From: Apostichopus japonicus
Taxonomy: Eukaryota; Echinodermata; Holothuroidea; Aspidochirotida; Stichopodidae
DNA: 64,000 bases
Assembly: GCF_037975245.1 (NCBI RefSeq)
Contig: NC_092564.1
Coordinates: forward strand, 16,260,984-16,324,983
Reading direction: 5' to 3'
Shown: positions 1-14,989 of the stretch, one piece after another
Numbering within the stretch: position 1 is the stretch's first letter
How the letters are laid out: each line of letters opens with the position of its first letter
Made by a program: the position numbers and the translations under genes
The notes under the pieces: generated by a model
Database searches by the model: none
Seen by the model: the letters and a program-made list of their open reading frames with translations, nothing else
What the model was told of the DNA's origin: nothing

Positions 1-1063
1 TGCCATTTTTCGCTCAAATTTGACGATTTTGTAAGGCTATACTCTTATGATTTTTTCGATTTTCGGCCCAAATCATGACTTTTTAAATTTCTCCGAAAAT
101 CATGCCTAGGCCACATGGGGTCATCTCGACTACCTTAAAGTTAAAAAAGTTGCTACTATGTCGCCCTCACCTGACGAAAAAATATGAAATTTGAATACCA
201 TATCATTATGTCATTTTGCCATGCCATTTTCATATTTCTGGCTTGAAAAAACAGCTTTGGACTCTGCAGAATATCGTTTCCAATCTCCGAGAATCTATTG
301 GGACCATCCTGACCGAAATTTGAAAAGTGCCATTTTTCGCTCAAATTTGACGATTTTGTAAAGCTATACTCTTATGATTTTTTCGATTTTCGGCCCAAAT
401 CATGACTTTTTAAATTTCTCCGAAAATCATGCCTAGGCCACGTGGGGTCATCTCGACTACATTAAAGGTAACAAAGTTGCTACTATGTCGCCCTCACCTG
501 ACGAAAAAAATTGAAATTTGAATACCATATCATTATGTCATTTTGCCATGCCATTTTCATATTTCTGGCTTGAAAAAACAGCTTTGGACTCTGAAGAATA
601 TCGTTTCCAATCTCCGAGAATCTATTGGGACCATCATGACCGAAATTTGAAAAGTGCCATTTTTCGCTCAAATTTGACAATTTTGTAAGGCTATACCCTT
701 ATGATTTTTTCGATTTTCGGCCCAAATCATGACTTTTTAAATTTCTCCGAAAATCATGCCTAGGCCACATGGGGTCATCTCGACTACCTTAAAGTTAAAA
801 AAGTTGCTACTATGTCGCCCTCACCTGACGAAAAAATATGAAATTTGAATACCATATCATTATGTCATTTTGCCATGCCATTTTCATATTTCTGGCTTGA
901 AAAAACAGCTTTGGACTCTGCAGAATATCGTTTCCAATCTCCGAGAATCTATTGGGACCATCCTAACCAAAATTTGAAAAGTGCCATTTTTCGCTCAAAT
1001 TTGACGATTTTGTAAGGCTATACCCTTATGATTTTTTCGATTTTCGGCCCAAATCATGACTTT

Positions 1064-4000
1064 TTAAATTTCTCCGAAAATCATGCCGAGGCCATGTGGG
1101 GTCATCTCGACTACCTTAAAAGGTAAAAAAGTTGCTATTATGTCGCCCTCACCTGACGAAAAAAAATTGAAATTTGAATACCATATCATTATGTCATTTT
1201 GCCATGCCATTTTCATATTTCTGGCTTGAAAAAACAGCTTTGGACTCGATAGAATATCGTTATCAATCTCCGAGAATCTATTGGGACCATCCTGAACGAA
1301 ATTTGAAAAGTGCCATTTTTCGCTCAAATTTGACGATTTTGTAAGGCTATACCCTTATGATTTTTTCGATTTTCGGCCCAAATCATGACTTTTAAAATTT
1401 CTCCGAAAATCATGCCTAGGCCATGTGGGGTCATCTCGACTACCTTAAAGGTAAAAAAGTTGCTATTATGTCGCCCTCACCTGACGAAAAAAAATTGAAA
1501 TTTGAATACCATATCATTATGTCATTTTGCCGTGCCATTTTCATATTTCTGGCTAGAAAAAACAGCTTTGGAGTCGACAGAATATCGTTATCAATCTCCG
1601 AGAATCTATAGGAACCATCCTGACCGAAATTTGAAAAGTGCCATTTTTCGCTCAAATTTGACGATTTTGTAAGGCTATACCCTTATGATTTTTTCGATTT
1701 TCGGCCCAAATCATGACTTTTTAAATTTCTCCGAAAATCATGCCTAGGCCACATGGGGTCATCTCGACTACCTTAAAGTTAAAAAAGTTGCTATTATGTC
1801 GCCCTCACCTGACGAAAAAATATGAAATTTGAATACCATATCATTATGTCATTTTGCCATGCCATTTTCATATTTCTGGCTTGCAAAAACAGCTTTGGAC
1901 TCTGCAGAATATCGTTTCCAATCTCCGAGACTCTATTGGGACCATCCTGACCGAAATTTGAAAAGTGCCATTTTTCGCTCAAATTTGACAATTTTGTAAG
2001 GCTATACCCTTATGATTTTTTCGATTTTCGGCCCAAATCATGACTTTTTAAATTTCTCCGAAAATCATGCCTAGGCCATGTGGGGTCATCTCGACTACCT
2101 TAAAGGTAACAAAGTTGCTATTATGTCGCCCTCACCTGACGAAAAAAGTATGAAATTTGAATACCATATCATTATGTCATTTTGCCATGCCATTTTCATA
2201 TTTCTGGCTTGAAAAAACAGCTTTGGACTCTGCAGAATATCGTTTCCAATCTCCGAGAATCTATTGGGACCATCCTGACCGAAATTTGAAAAGTGCCATT
2301 TTTCGCTCAAATTTGACGATTTTGTAAAGCTATACTCTTATGATTTTTTCGATTTTCGGCCCAAATCATGACTTTTTAAATTTCTCCGAAAATCATGCCT
2401 AGGCCACGTGGGGTCATCTCGACTACATTAAAGGTAACAAAGTTGCTACTATGTCGCCCTCACCTGACGAAAAAAGTATGAAATTTGAATACCATATCAT
2501 TATGTCATTTTGCCATGCCATTTTCATATTTCTGGCTTGAAAAAACAGCTTTGGACTCTGCAGAATATCGTTTCCAATCTCCGAGAATCTATTGGGACCA
2601 TCCTGACCGAAATTTGAAAAGTGCCATTTTTCGCTCAAATTTGACGATTTTGTAAAGCTATACTCTTATGATTTTTTCGATTTTCGGCCCAAATCATGAC
2701 TTTTTAAATTTCTCCGAAAATCATGCCTAGGCCACATGGGGTCATCTCGACTACCTTAAAGTTAAAAAAGTTGCTACTATGTCGCCCTCACCTGACGAAA
2801 AAATATGAAATTTGAATACCATATCATTATGTCATTTTGCCATGCCATTTTCATATTTCTGGCTTGAAAAAACAGCTTTGGACTCTGCAGAATATCGTTT
2901 CCAATCTCCGAGAATCTATTGGGACCATCCTAACCAAAATTTGAAAAGTGCCATTTTTCGCTCAAATTTGACGATTTTGTAAGGCTATACCCTTATGATT
3001 TTTTCGATTTTCGGCCCAAATCATGACTTTTCAAATTTCTCCGAAAATCATGCCGAGGCCATGTGGGGTCATCTCGACTACCTTAAAAGGTAAAAAAGTT
3101 GCTATTATGTCGCCCTCACCTGACGAAAAAAAATTGAAATTTGAATACCATATCATTATATCATTTTGCCATGCCATTTTCATATTTCTGGCTTGAAAAA
3201 ACAGCTTTGGACTCGATAGAATATCGTTATCAATCTCCGAGAATCTATTGGGACCATCCTGAACGAAATTTGAAAAGTGCCATTTTTCGCTCAAATTTGA
3301 CGATTTTGTAAGGCTATACTCTTATGATTTTTTCGATTTTCGGCCCAAATCATGACTTTTAAAATTTCTCCGAAAATCATGCCTAGGCCATGTGGGGTCA
3401 TCTCGACTACCTTAAAGGTAAAAAAGTTGCTATTATGTCGCCCTCACCTGACGAAAAAAAATTGAAATTTGAATACCATATCATTATGTCATTTTGCCGT
3501 GCCATTTTCATATTTCTGGCTAGAAAAAACAGCTTTGGAGTCGACAGAATATCGTTATCAATCTCCGAGAATCTATAGGAACCATCCTGACCGAAATTTG
3601 AAAAGTGCCATTTTTCGCTCAAATTTGACGATTTTGTAAGGCTATACCCTTATGATTTTTTCGATTTTCGGCCCAAATCATGACTTTTTAAATTTCTCCG
3701 AAAATCATGCCTAGGCCACATGGGGTCATCTCGACTACCTTAAAGTTAAAAAAGTTGCTATTATGTCGCCCTCACCTGACAAAAAAATATGAAATTTGAA
3801 TACCATATCATTATGTCATTTTGCCATGCCATTTTCATATTTCTGGCTTGCAAAAACAGCTTTGGACTCTGCAGAATATCGTTTCCAATCTCCGAGAATC
3901 TATTTGGACCATCCTGACCGAAATTTGAAAAGTGCCATTTTTCGCTCAAATTTGACAATTTTGTAAGGCTATACCCTTATGATTTTTTCGATTTTCGGAC

Positions 4001-6900
4001 CAAATCATGACTTTTTAAATTTCTCCGAAAATCATGCCTAGGCCATGTGGGGTCATCTCGACTACCTTAAAGGTAACAAAGTTGCTATTATGTCGCCCTC
4101 ACCTGACGAAAAAAAATTGAAATTTGAATACCATATCATTATGTCATTTTGCCATGCCATTTTCATATTTCTGGCTTGAAAAAACAGCTTTGGACTCTGC
4201 AGAATATCGTTTCCAATCTCCGAGAATCTATTGGGACCATCCTGACCGAAATTTGAAAAGTGCCATTTTTCGCTCAAATTTGACGATTTTGTAAAGCTAT
4301 ACTCTTATGATTTTTTCGATTTTCGGCCCAAATCATGACTTTTTAAATTTCTCCGAAAATCATGCCTAGGCCACATGGGGTCATCTCGACTACCTTAAAG
4401 TTAAAAAAGTTGCTACTATGTCGCCCTCACCTGACGAAAAAATATGAAATTTGAATACCATATCATTATGTCATTTTGCCATGCCATTTTCATATTTCTG
4501 GCTTGAAAAAACAGCTTTGGACTCTGCAGAATATCGTTTCCAATCTCCGAGAATCTATTGGGACCATCCTAACCAAAATTTAAAAAGTGCCATTTTTCGC
4601 TCAAATTTGACGATTTTGTAAGGCTATACCCTTATGATATTTTCGATTTTCGGCCCAAATCATGACTTTTTAAATTTCTCCGAAAATCATGCCGAGGCCA
4701 TGTGGGGTCATCTCGACTACCTTAAAAGGTAAAAAAGTTGCTATTATGTCGCCCTCACCTGACGAAAAAAAATTGAAATTTGAATACCATATCATTATGT
4801 CATTTTGCCATGCCATTTTCATATTTCTGGCTTGAAAAAACAGCTTTGGACTCGATAGAATATCGTTATCAATCTCCGAGAATCTATTGGGACCATCCTG
4901 AACGAAATTTGAAAAGTGCCATTTTTCGCTCAAATTTGACGATTTTGTAAGGCTATACCCTTATGATTTTTTCGATTTTCGGCCCAAATCATGACTTTTA
5001 AAATTTCTCCGAAAATCATGCCTAGGCCATGTGGGGTCATCTCGACTACCTTAAAGGTAAAAAAGTTGCTATTATGTCGCCCTCACCTGACGAAAAAAAA
5101 TTGAAATTTGAATACCATATCATTATGTCATTTTGCCGTGCCATTTTCATATTTCTGGCTAGAAAAAACAGCTTTGGAGTCGACAGAATATCGTTATCAA
5201 TCTCCGAGAATCTATAGGAACCATCCTGACCGAAATTTGAAAAGTGCCATTTTTCGCTCAAATTTGACGATTTTGTAAGGCTATACCCTTATGATTTTTT
5301 CGATTTTCGGCCCAAATCATGACTTTTTAAATTTCTCCGAAAATCATGCCTAGGCCACATGGGGTCATCTCGACTACCTTAAAGTTAAAAAAGTTGCTAT
5401 TATGTCGCCCTCACCTGACGAAAAAATATGAAATTTGAATACCATATCATTATGTCATTTTGCCATGCCATTTTCATATTTCTGGCTTGCAAAAACAGCT
5501 TTGGAGTCGACAGAATATCGTTATCAATCTCCGAGAATCTATAGGAACCATCCTGACCGAAATTTGAAAAGTGCCATTTTTCGCTCAAATTTGACGATTT
5601 TGTAAGGCTATACCCTTATGATTTTTTCGATTTTCGGCCCAAATCATGACTTTTTAAATTTCTCCGAAAATCATGCCTAGGCCACATGGGGTCATCTCGA
5701 CTACCTTAAAGTTAAAAAAGTTGCTATTATGTCGCCCTCACCTGACGAAAAAATATGAAATTTGAATACCATATCATTATGTCATTTTGCCATGCCATTT
5801 TCATATTTCTGGCTTGCAAAAACAGCTTTGGACTCTGCAGAATATCGTTTCCAATCTCCGAGAATCTATTGGGACCATCCTGACCGAAATTTGAAAAGTG
5901 CCATTTTTCGCTCAAATTTGACAATTTTGTAAGGCTATACCCTTATGATTTTTTCGATTTTCGGCCCAAATCATGACTTTTTAAATTTCTCCGAAAATCA
6001 TGCCTAGGCCATGTGGGGTCATCTCGACTACCTTAAAGGTAACAAAGTTGCTATTATGTCGCCCTCACCTGACGAAAAAAGTATGAAATTTGAATACCAT
6101 ATCATTATGTCATTTTGCCATGCCATTTTCATATTTCTGGCTTGAAAAAACAGCTTTGGACTCTGCAGAATATCGTTTCCAATCTCCGAGAATCTATTGG
6201 GACCATCCTGACCGAAATTTGAAAAGTGCCATTTTTCGCTCAAATTTGACGATTTTGTAAAGCTATACTCTTATGATTTTTTCGATTTTCGGCCCAAATC
6301 ATGACTTTTTAAATTTCTCCGAAAATCATGCCTAGGCCACGTGGGGTCATCTCGACTACATTAAAGGTAACAAAGTTGCTACTATGTCGCCCTCACCTGA
6401 CGAAAAAAATTGAAATTTGAATACCATATCATTATGTCATTTTGCCATGCCATTTTCATATTTCTGGCTTGAAAAAACAGCTTTGGACTCTGCAGAATAT
6501 CGTTTCCAATCTCCGAGAATCTATTGGGACCATCATGACCGAAATTTGAAAAGTGCCATTTTTCGCTCAAATTTGACGATTTTGTAAAGCTATACTCTTA
6601 TGATTTTTTCGATTTTCGGCCCAAATCATGACTTTTTAAATTTCTCCGAAAATCATGCCTAGGCCACATGGGGTCATCTCGACTACCTTAAAGTTAAAAA
6701 AGTTGCTATTATGTCGCCCTCACCTGACGAAAAAAAATTGAAATTTGAATACCATATCATTATGTCATTTTGCCATGCCATTTTCATATTTCTGGCTTGC
6801 AAAAACAGCTTTGGACTCTGCAGAATATCGTTTCCAATCTCCGAGAATCTATTGGGACCATCCTGACCGAAATTTGAAAAGTGCCATTTTTCGCTCAAAT
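1064..6900. repeat. Higher-order repeat set A (6-mer and 5-mer blocks)
   Basis: A characteristic run of monomer classes recurs. A monomer with GCCGAGGCC and GACTCGATAG appears at 1,064, 3,031 and 4,670. Each time it is followed by one with GCCGTGCC and GAGTCGACAG at about 1,440, 3,407 and 5,046. The first step is 1,967 bp (six monomers) and the second 1,639 bp (five monomers). The third copy contains an extra hybrid monomer at about 5,400-5,588. This pattern is expected from unequal exchange in register with the monomer. Confidence 0.85.
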
Positions 6901-7479
6901 TTGACGATTTTGTAAGGCTATACCCTTATGATTTTTTCGATTTTCGGCCCAAATCATGACTTTTTAAATTTCTCCGAAAATCATGCCTAGGCCATGTGGG
7001 GTCATCTCGACTACCTTAAAAGGTAAAAAAGTTGCTATTATGTCGCCCTCACCTGACGAAAAAAGTATGAAATTTGATATATCATTATGTCATTTTGCCA
7101 TGCCATTTTCATATTTCTGGCTTGAAAAAACAGCTTTGGACTCTGCAGAATATCGTTTCCACTCTCCGAGAATCTATTGGGACCATCATGACCGAAATTT
7201 GAAAAGTGCCATTTTTCGCTCAAATTTGACAATTTTGTAAGGCTATACCCTTATGATTTTTTCGATTTTCGGCCCAAATCATGACTTTTTAAATTTCTCC
7301 GAAAATCATGCCTAGGCCACGTGGGGTCATCTCGACTACATTAAAGGTAACAAAGTTGCTACTATGTCGCCCTCACCTGACGAAAAAAATTGAAATTTGA
7401 ATACCATATCATTATGTCATTTTGCCATGCCATTTTCATATTTCTGGCTTGAAAAAACAGCTTTGGACTCTGCAGAATA

Positions 7480-10400
7480 TCGTTTCCAATCTCCGAGAAT
7501 CTATTGGGACCATCCTGACCGAAATTTGAAAAGTGCCATTTTTCGCTCAAATTTGACGATTTTGTAAAGCTATACTCTTATGATTTTTTCGATTTTCGGC
7601 CCAAATCATGACTTTTTAAATTTCTCCGAAAATCATGCCTAGGCCACGTGGGGTCATCTCGACTACATTAAAGGTAACAAAGTTGCTACTATGTCGCCCT
7701 CACCTGACGAAAAAAATTGAAATTTGAATACCATATCATTATGTCATTTTGCCATGCCATTTTCATATTTCTGGCTTGAAAAAACAGCTTTGGACTCTGA
7801 AGAATATCGTTTCCAATCTCCGAGAATCTATTGGGACCATCATGACCGAAATTTGAAAAGTGCCATTTTTCGCTCAAATTTGACAATTTTGTAAGGCTAT
7901 ACCCTTATGATTTTTTCGATTTTCGGACCAAATCATGACTTTTTAAATTTCTCCGAAAATCATGCCTAGGCCACATGGGGTCATCTCGACTACCTTAAAG
8001 TTAAAAAAGTTGCTATTATGTCGCCCTCACCTGACGAAAAAATATGAAATTTGAATACCATATCATTATGTCATTTTGCCATGCCATTTTCATATTTCTG
8101 GCTTGAAAAAACAGCTTTGGACTCTGCAGAATATCGTTTCCAATCTCCGAGAATCTATTGGGACCATCATGACCGAAATTTGAAAAGTGCCATTTTTCGC
8201 TCAAATTTGACGATTTTGTAAAGCTATACTCTTATGATTTTTTCGATTTTCGGCCCAAATCATGACTTTTTAAATTTCTCCGAAAATCATGCCTAGGCCA
8301 CATGGGGTCATCTCGACTACCTTAAAGTTAAAAAAGTTGCTATTATGTCGCCCTCACCTGACGAAAAAAAATTGAAATTTGAATACCATATCATTATGTC
8401 TTTTTGCCATGCCATTTTCATATTTCTGGCTGGCAAAAACAGCTTTGGACTCTGCAGAATATCGTTTCCAATCTCCGAGAATCTATTGGGACCATCCTGA
8501 CCGAAATTTGAAAAGTGCCATTTTTCGCTCAAATTTGACGATTTTGTAAGGCTATACCCTTATGATTTTTTCGATTTTCGGCCCAAATCATGACTTTTTA
8601 AATTTCTCCGAAAATCATGCCTAGGCCATGTGGGGTCATCTCGACTACCTTAAAAGGTAAAAAAGTTGCTATTATGTCGCCCTCACCTGACGAAAAAAGT
8701 ATGAAATTTGATATATCATTATGTCATTTTGCCATGCCATTTTCATATTTCTGGCTTGAAAAAACAGCTTTGGACTCTGCAGAATATCGTTTCCACTCTC
8801 CGAGAATCTATTGGGACCATCATGACCGAAATTTGAAAAGTGCCATTTTTCGCTCAAATTTGACAATTTTGTAAGGCTATACCCTTATGATTTTTTCGAT
8901 TTTCGGCCCAAATCATGACTTTTTAAATTTCTCCGAAAATCATGCCTAGGCCACGTGGGGTCATCTCGACTACATTAAAGGTAACAAAGTTGCTACTATG
9001 TCGCCCTCACCTGACGAAAAAAATTGAAATTTGAATACCATATCATTATGTCATTTTGCCATGCCATTTTCATATTTCTGGCTTGAAAAAACAGCTTTGG
9101 ACTCTGCAGAATATCGTTTCCAATCTCCGAGAATCTATTGGGACCATCCTGACCGAAATTTGAAAAGTGCCATTTTTCGCTCAAATTTGACGATTTTGTA
9201 AAGCTATACTCTTATGATTTTTTCGATTTTCGGCCCAAATCATGACTTTTTAAATTTCTCCGAAAATCATGCCTAGGCCACGTGGGGTCATCTCGACTAC
9301 ATTAAAGGTAACAAAGTTGCTACTATGTCGCCCTCACCTGACGAAAAAAATTGAAATTTGAATACCATATCATTATGTCATTTTGCCATGCCATTTTCAT
9401 ATTTCTGGCTTGAAAAAACAGCTTTGGACTCTGAAGAATATCGTTTCCAATCTCCGAGAATCTATTGGGACCATCATGACCGAAATTTGAAAAGTGCCAT
9501 TTTTCGCTCAAATTTGACAATTTTGTAAGGCTATACCCTTATGATTTTTTCGATTTTCGGACCAAATCATGACTTTTTAAATTTCTCCGAAAATCATGCC
9601 TAGGCCACATGGGGTCATCTCGACTACCTTAAAGTTAAAAAAGTTGCTATTATGTCGCCCTCACCTGACGAAAAAATATGAAATTTGAATACCATATCAT
9701 TATGTCATTTTGCCATGCCATTTTCATATTTCTGGCTTGAAAAAACAGCTTTGGACCCTGAAGAATATCGTTTCCAATCTCCGAGAATCTATTGGGACCA
9801 TCATGACCGAAATTTGAAAAGTGCCATTTTTCGCTCAAATTTGACGATTTTGTAAGGCTATACCCTTATGATTTTTTCGATTTTCGGCCCAAATCATGAC
9901 TTTTTAAATTTCTCCGAAAATCATGCCTAGGCCATGTGGGGTCATCTCGACTACCTTAAAGTTAAAAAAGTTGCTATTATGTCGCCCTCACCTGACGAAA
10001 AAATATGAAATTTGAATACCATATCATTATGTCATTTTGCCATGCCATTTTCATATTTCTGGCTTGAAAAAACAGCTTTGGAAATATCGTTTCCAATCTC
10101 CGAGAATCTATTGGGACCATCATGACCGAAATTTGAAAAGTGCCATTTTTCGCTCAAATTTGACGATTTTGTAAGGTTCATACCCTTATGATTTTTTCGA
10201 TTTTCGGCCCAAATCATGACTTTTTAAATTTCTCCGAAAATCATGCCTAGGCCATGTGGGGTCATCTCGACTACCTTAAAAGGTAAAAAAGTTGCTATTA
10301 TGTCGCCCTCACCTGACGAAAAAAAATTGAAATTTGAATACCATATCATTATGTCATTTTGCCATGCCATTTTCATATTTCTGGCTTGAAAAAACAGCTT

Positions 10401-12730
10401 TGGACTCTGCAGAATATCGTTTCCACTCTCCGAGAATCTATTGGGACCATCATGACCGAAATTTGAAAAGTGCCATTTTTCGCTCAAATTTGACAATTTT
10501 GTAAGGCTATACCCTTATGATTTTTTCGATTTTCGGCCCAAATCATGACTTTTTAAATTTCTCCGAAAATCATGCCTAGGCCACGTGGGGTCATCTCGAC
10601 TACATTAAAGGTAAAAAAGTTGATACTATGTCGCCCTCACCTGACGAAAAAAATTGAAATTTGAATACCATATCATTATGTCATTTTGCCATGCCATTTT
10701 CATATTTCTGGCTTGAAAAAACAGCTTTGGACTCTGAAGAATATCGTTTCCACTCTCCGAGAATCTATTGGGACCATCATGACCGAAATTTGAAAAGTGC
10801 CATTTTTCGCTCAAATTTGACAATTTTGTAAGGCTATACCCTTATGATTTTTTCGATTTTCGGACCAAATCATGACTTTTTAAATTTCTCCGAAAATCAT
10901 GCCTAGGCCATGTGGGGTCATCTCGACTACCTTAAAAGGTAAAAAAGTTGCTATTATGTCGCCCTCACCTGACGAAAAAAAATTGAAATTTGAATACCAT
11001 ATCATTATGTCATTTTGCCATGCCATTTTCATATTTCTGGCTTGAAAAAACAGCTTTGGACTCGATAGAATATCGTTTCCACTCTCCGAGAATCTATTGG
11101 GACCATCATGACCGAAATTTGAAAAGTGCCATTTTTCGCTCAAATTTGACAATTTTGTAAGGCTATACCCTTATGATTTTCTCGATTTTCGGCCCAAATC
11201 ATGACTTTTTAAATTTCTCCGAAAATCATGCCTAGGCCACGTGGGGTCATCTCGACTACATTAAAGGTAACAAAGTTGCTACTATGTCGCCCTCACCTGA
11301 CGAAAAAAATTGAAATTTGAATACCATATCATTATGTCATTTTGCCATGCCATTTTCATATTTCTGGCTTGAAAAAACAGCTTTGGACTCTGCAGAATAT
11401 CGTTTCCAATCTCCGAGAATCTATTGGGACCATCATGACCGAAATTTGAAAAGTGCCATTTTTCGCTCAAATTTGACAATCTTGTAAGGCTATACCCTTA
11501 TGATTTTTTCGATTTTCGGACCAAATCATGACTTTTTAAATTTCTCCGAAAATCATGCCTAGGCCACATGGGGTCATCTCGACTACCTTAAAGTTAAAAA
11601 AGTTGCTATTATGTCGCCCTCACCTGACGAAAAAATATGAAATTTGAATACCATATCATTATGTCATTTTGCCATGCCATTTTCATATTTCTGGCTTGAA
11701 AAAAACAGCTTTGGACTCTGCAGAATATCGTTTCCAATCTCCGAGAATCTATTGGGACCATCATGACCGAAATTTGAAAAGTGCCATTTTTCGCTCAAAT
11801 TTGACGATTTTGTAAGGCTATACCCTTATGATTTTTTCGATTTTCGGACCAAATCATGACTTTTTAAATTTCTCCGAAAATCATGCCTAGGCCATGTGGG
11901 GTCATCTCGACTACCTTAAAAGGTAAAAAAGTTGCTACTATGTCGCCCTCACCTGACGAAAAAAAATTGAAATTTGAATACCATATCATTATGTCATTTT
12001 GCCATGCCATTTTCATATTTCTGGCTTGAAAAAACAGCTTTGGACTCTGCAGAATATCGTTTCCACTCTCCGAGAATCTATTGGGACCATCATGACCGAA
12101 ATTTGAAAAGTGCCATTTTTCGCTCAAATTTGACAATTTTGTAAGGCCTTATGATTTTTTCGATTTTCGGACCAAATCATGACTTTTTAAATTTCTCAGA
12201 AAATCATGCCTAGGCCACATGGGGTCATCTCGACTACCTTAAAGTTAAAAAAGTTGCTATTATGTCGCCCTCACCTGACGAAAAAATATGAAATTTGAAT
12301 ACCATATCATTATGTCATTTTGCCATGCCATTTTCATATTTCTGGCTTGAAAAAACAGCTTTGGACTCTGAAGAATATCGTTTCCAATCTCCGAGAATCT
12401 ATTGGGACCATCATGACCGAAATTTGAAAAGTGCCATTTTTCGCTCAAATTTGACAATTTTGTAAGGCTATACCCTTATGATTTTTTCGATTTTCGGACC
12501 AAATCATGACTTTTTAAATTTCTCCGAAAATCATGCCTAGGCCACATGGGGTCATCTCGACTACCTTAAAGTTAAAAAAGTTGCTATTATGTCGCCCTCA
12601 CCTGACGAAAAAATATGAAATTTGAATACCATATCATTATGTCATTTTGCCATGCCATTTTCATATTTCTGGCTTGAAAAAACAGCTTTGGACTCTGCAG
12701 AATATCGTTTCCAATCTCCGAGAATCTATT
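7480..12730. repeat. First copy of ~5-kb block duplicated at 7,511-bp offset
   Basis: Monomer classes and private variants in this block recur in the same order exactly 7,511 bp further on. Paired examples are 8,317/15,828, 8,617/16,128, 10,032/17,543, 10,880/18,391, 11,864/19,375 and 12,260/19,771. Shared private variants include the short monomer near 10,080, GTAAGGTTCATACC near 10,170 and GTAAGGCCTTATG near 12,141. The match appears nearly perfect by eye. The edges are estimated from where the variants stop agreeing. Confidence 0.85.
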
Positions 12731-14801
12731 GGGACCATCCTGACCGAAATTTGAAAAGTGCCATTTTTCGCTCAAATTTGACGATTTTGTAAGGCTATAC
12801 CCTTATGATTTTTTCGATTTTCGGCCCAAATCATGACTTTTTAAATTTCTCCGAAAATCATGCCTAGGCCATGTGGGGTCATCTCGACTACCTTAAAAGG
12901 TAAAAAAGTTGCTATTATGTCGCCCTCACCTGACGAAAAAAAATTGAAATTTGAATACCATATCATTATGTCATTTTGCCATGCCATTTTCATATTTCTG
13001 GCTTGAAAAAACAGCTTTGGACTCGATAGAATATCGTTTCCACTCTCCGAGAATCTATTGGGACCATCATGACCGAAATTTGAAAAGTGCCATTTTTCGC
13101 TCAAATTTGACAATTTTGTAAGGCTATACCCTTATGATTTTCTCGATTTTCGGCCCAAATCATGACTTTTTAAATTTCTCCGAAAATCATGCCTAGGCCA
13201 CGTGGGGTCATCTCGACTACATTAAAGGTAACAAAGTTGCTACTATGTCGCCCTCACCTGACGAAAAAAATTGAAATTTGAATACCATATCATTATGTCA
13301 TTTTGCCATGCCATTTTCATATTTCTGGCTTGAAAAAACAGCTTTGGACTCTGCAGAATATCGTTTCCAATCTCCGAGAATCTATTGGGACCATCATGAC
13401 CGAAATTTGAAAAGTGCCATTTTTCGCTCAAATTTGACAATCTTGTAAGGCTATACCCTTATGATTTTTTCGATTTTCGGACCAAATCATGACTTTTTAA
13501 ATTTCTCCGAAAATCATGCCTAGGCCACATGGGGTCATCTCGACTACCTTAAAGTTAAAAAAGTTGCTATTATGTCGCCCTCACCTGACGAAAAAATATG
13601 AAATTTGAATACCATATCATTATGTCATTTTGCCATGCCATTTTCATATTTCTGGCTTGAAAAAAACAGCTTTGGACTCTGCAGAATATCGTTTCCAATC
13701 TCCGAGAATCTATTGGGACCATCATGACCGAAATTTGAAAAGTGCCATTTTTCGCTCAAATTTGACGATTTTGTAAGGCTATACCCTTATGATTTTTTCG
13801 ATTTTCGGACCAAATCATGACTTTTTAAATTTCTCCGAAAATCATGCCTAGGCCATGTGGGGTCATCTCGACTACCTTAAAAGGTAAAAAAGTTGCTACT
13901 ATGTCGCCCTCACCTGACGAAAAAAAATTGAAATTTGAATACCATATCATTATGTCATTTTGCCATGCCATTTTCATATTTCTGGCTTGAAAAAACAGCT
14001 TTGGACTCTGCAGAATATCGTTTCCACTCTCCGAGAATCTATTGGGACCATCATGACCGAAATTTGAAAAGTGCCATTTTTCGCTCAAATTTGACAATTT
14101 TGTAAGGCCTTATGATTTTTTCGATTTTCGGACCAAATCATGACTTTTTAAATTTCTCAGAAAATCATGCCTAGGCCACATGGGGTCATCTCGACTACCT
14201 TAAAGTTAAAAAAGTTGCTATTATGTCGCCCTCACCTGACGAAAAAATATGAAATTTGAATACCATATCATTATGTCATTTTGCCATGCCATTTTCATAT
14301 TTCTGGCTTGAAAAAACAGCTTTGGACTCTGAAGAATATCGTTTCCAATCTCCGAGAATCTATTGGGACCATCATGACCGAAATTTGAAAAGTGCCATTT
14401 TTCGCTCAAATTTGACAATTTTGTAAGGCTATACCCTTATGATTTTTTCGATTTTCGGACCAAATCATGACTTTTTAAATTTCTCCGAAAATCATGCCTA
14501 GGCCACATGGGGTCATCTCGACTACCTTAAAGTTAAAAAAGTTGCTATTATGTCGCCCTCACCTGACGAAAAAATATGAAATTTGAATACCATATCATTA
14601 TGTCATTTTGCCATGCCATTTTCATATTTCTGGCTTGAAAAAACAGCTTTGGACTCTGCAGAATATCGTTTCCAATCTCCGAGAATCTATTGGGACCATC
14701 CTGACCGAAATTTGAAAAGTGCCATTTTTCGCTCAAATTTGACGATTTTGTAAGGCTATACCCTTATGATTTTTTCGATTTTCGGCCCAAATCATGACTT
14801 T
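10880..14801. repeat. Higher-order repeat set B: tandem pair of 1,961-bp 6-mers
   Basis: Positions 10,880-12,840 and 12,841-14,801 carry the same six monomer classes in order. Rare variants occur in both: GATTTTCTCGATTTTC near 11,180 and 13,140, GACAATCTTGTAAGG near 11,476 and 13,437, one extra A before ACAGC near 11,700 and 13,660, and the GTAAGGCCTTATG deletion near 12,141 and 14,102. A third copy of this 6-mer lies at 18,391-20,350, inside the 7,511-bp-offset duplicate. Confidence 0.88.
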
Positions 14802-14989
14802 TTAAATTTCTCCGAAAATCATGCCTAGGCCATGTGGGGTCATCTCGACTACCTTAAAAGGTAAAAAAGTTGCTATTATGTCGCCCTCACCTGACGAAAA
14901 AAGTATGAAATTTGATATATCATTATGTCATTTTGCCATGCCATTTTCATATTTCTGGCTTGAAAAAACAGCTTTGGACTCTGCAGAAT

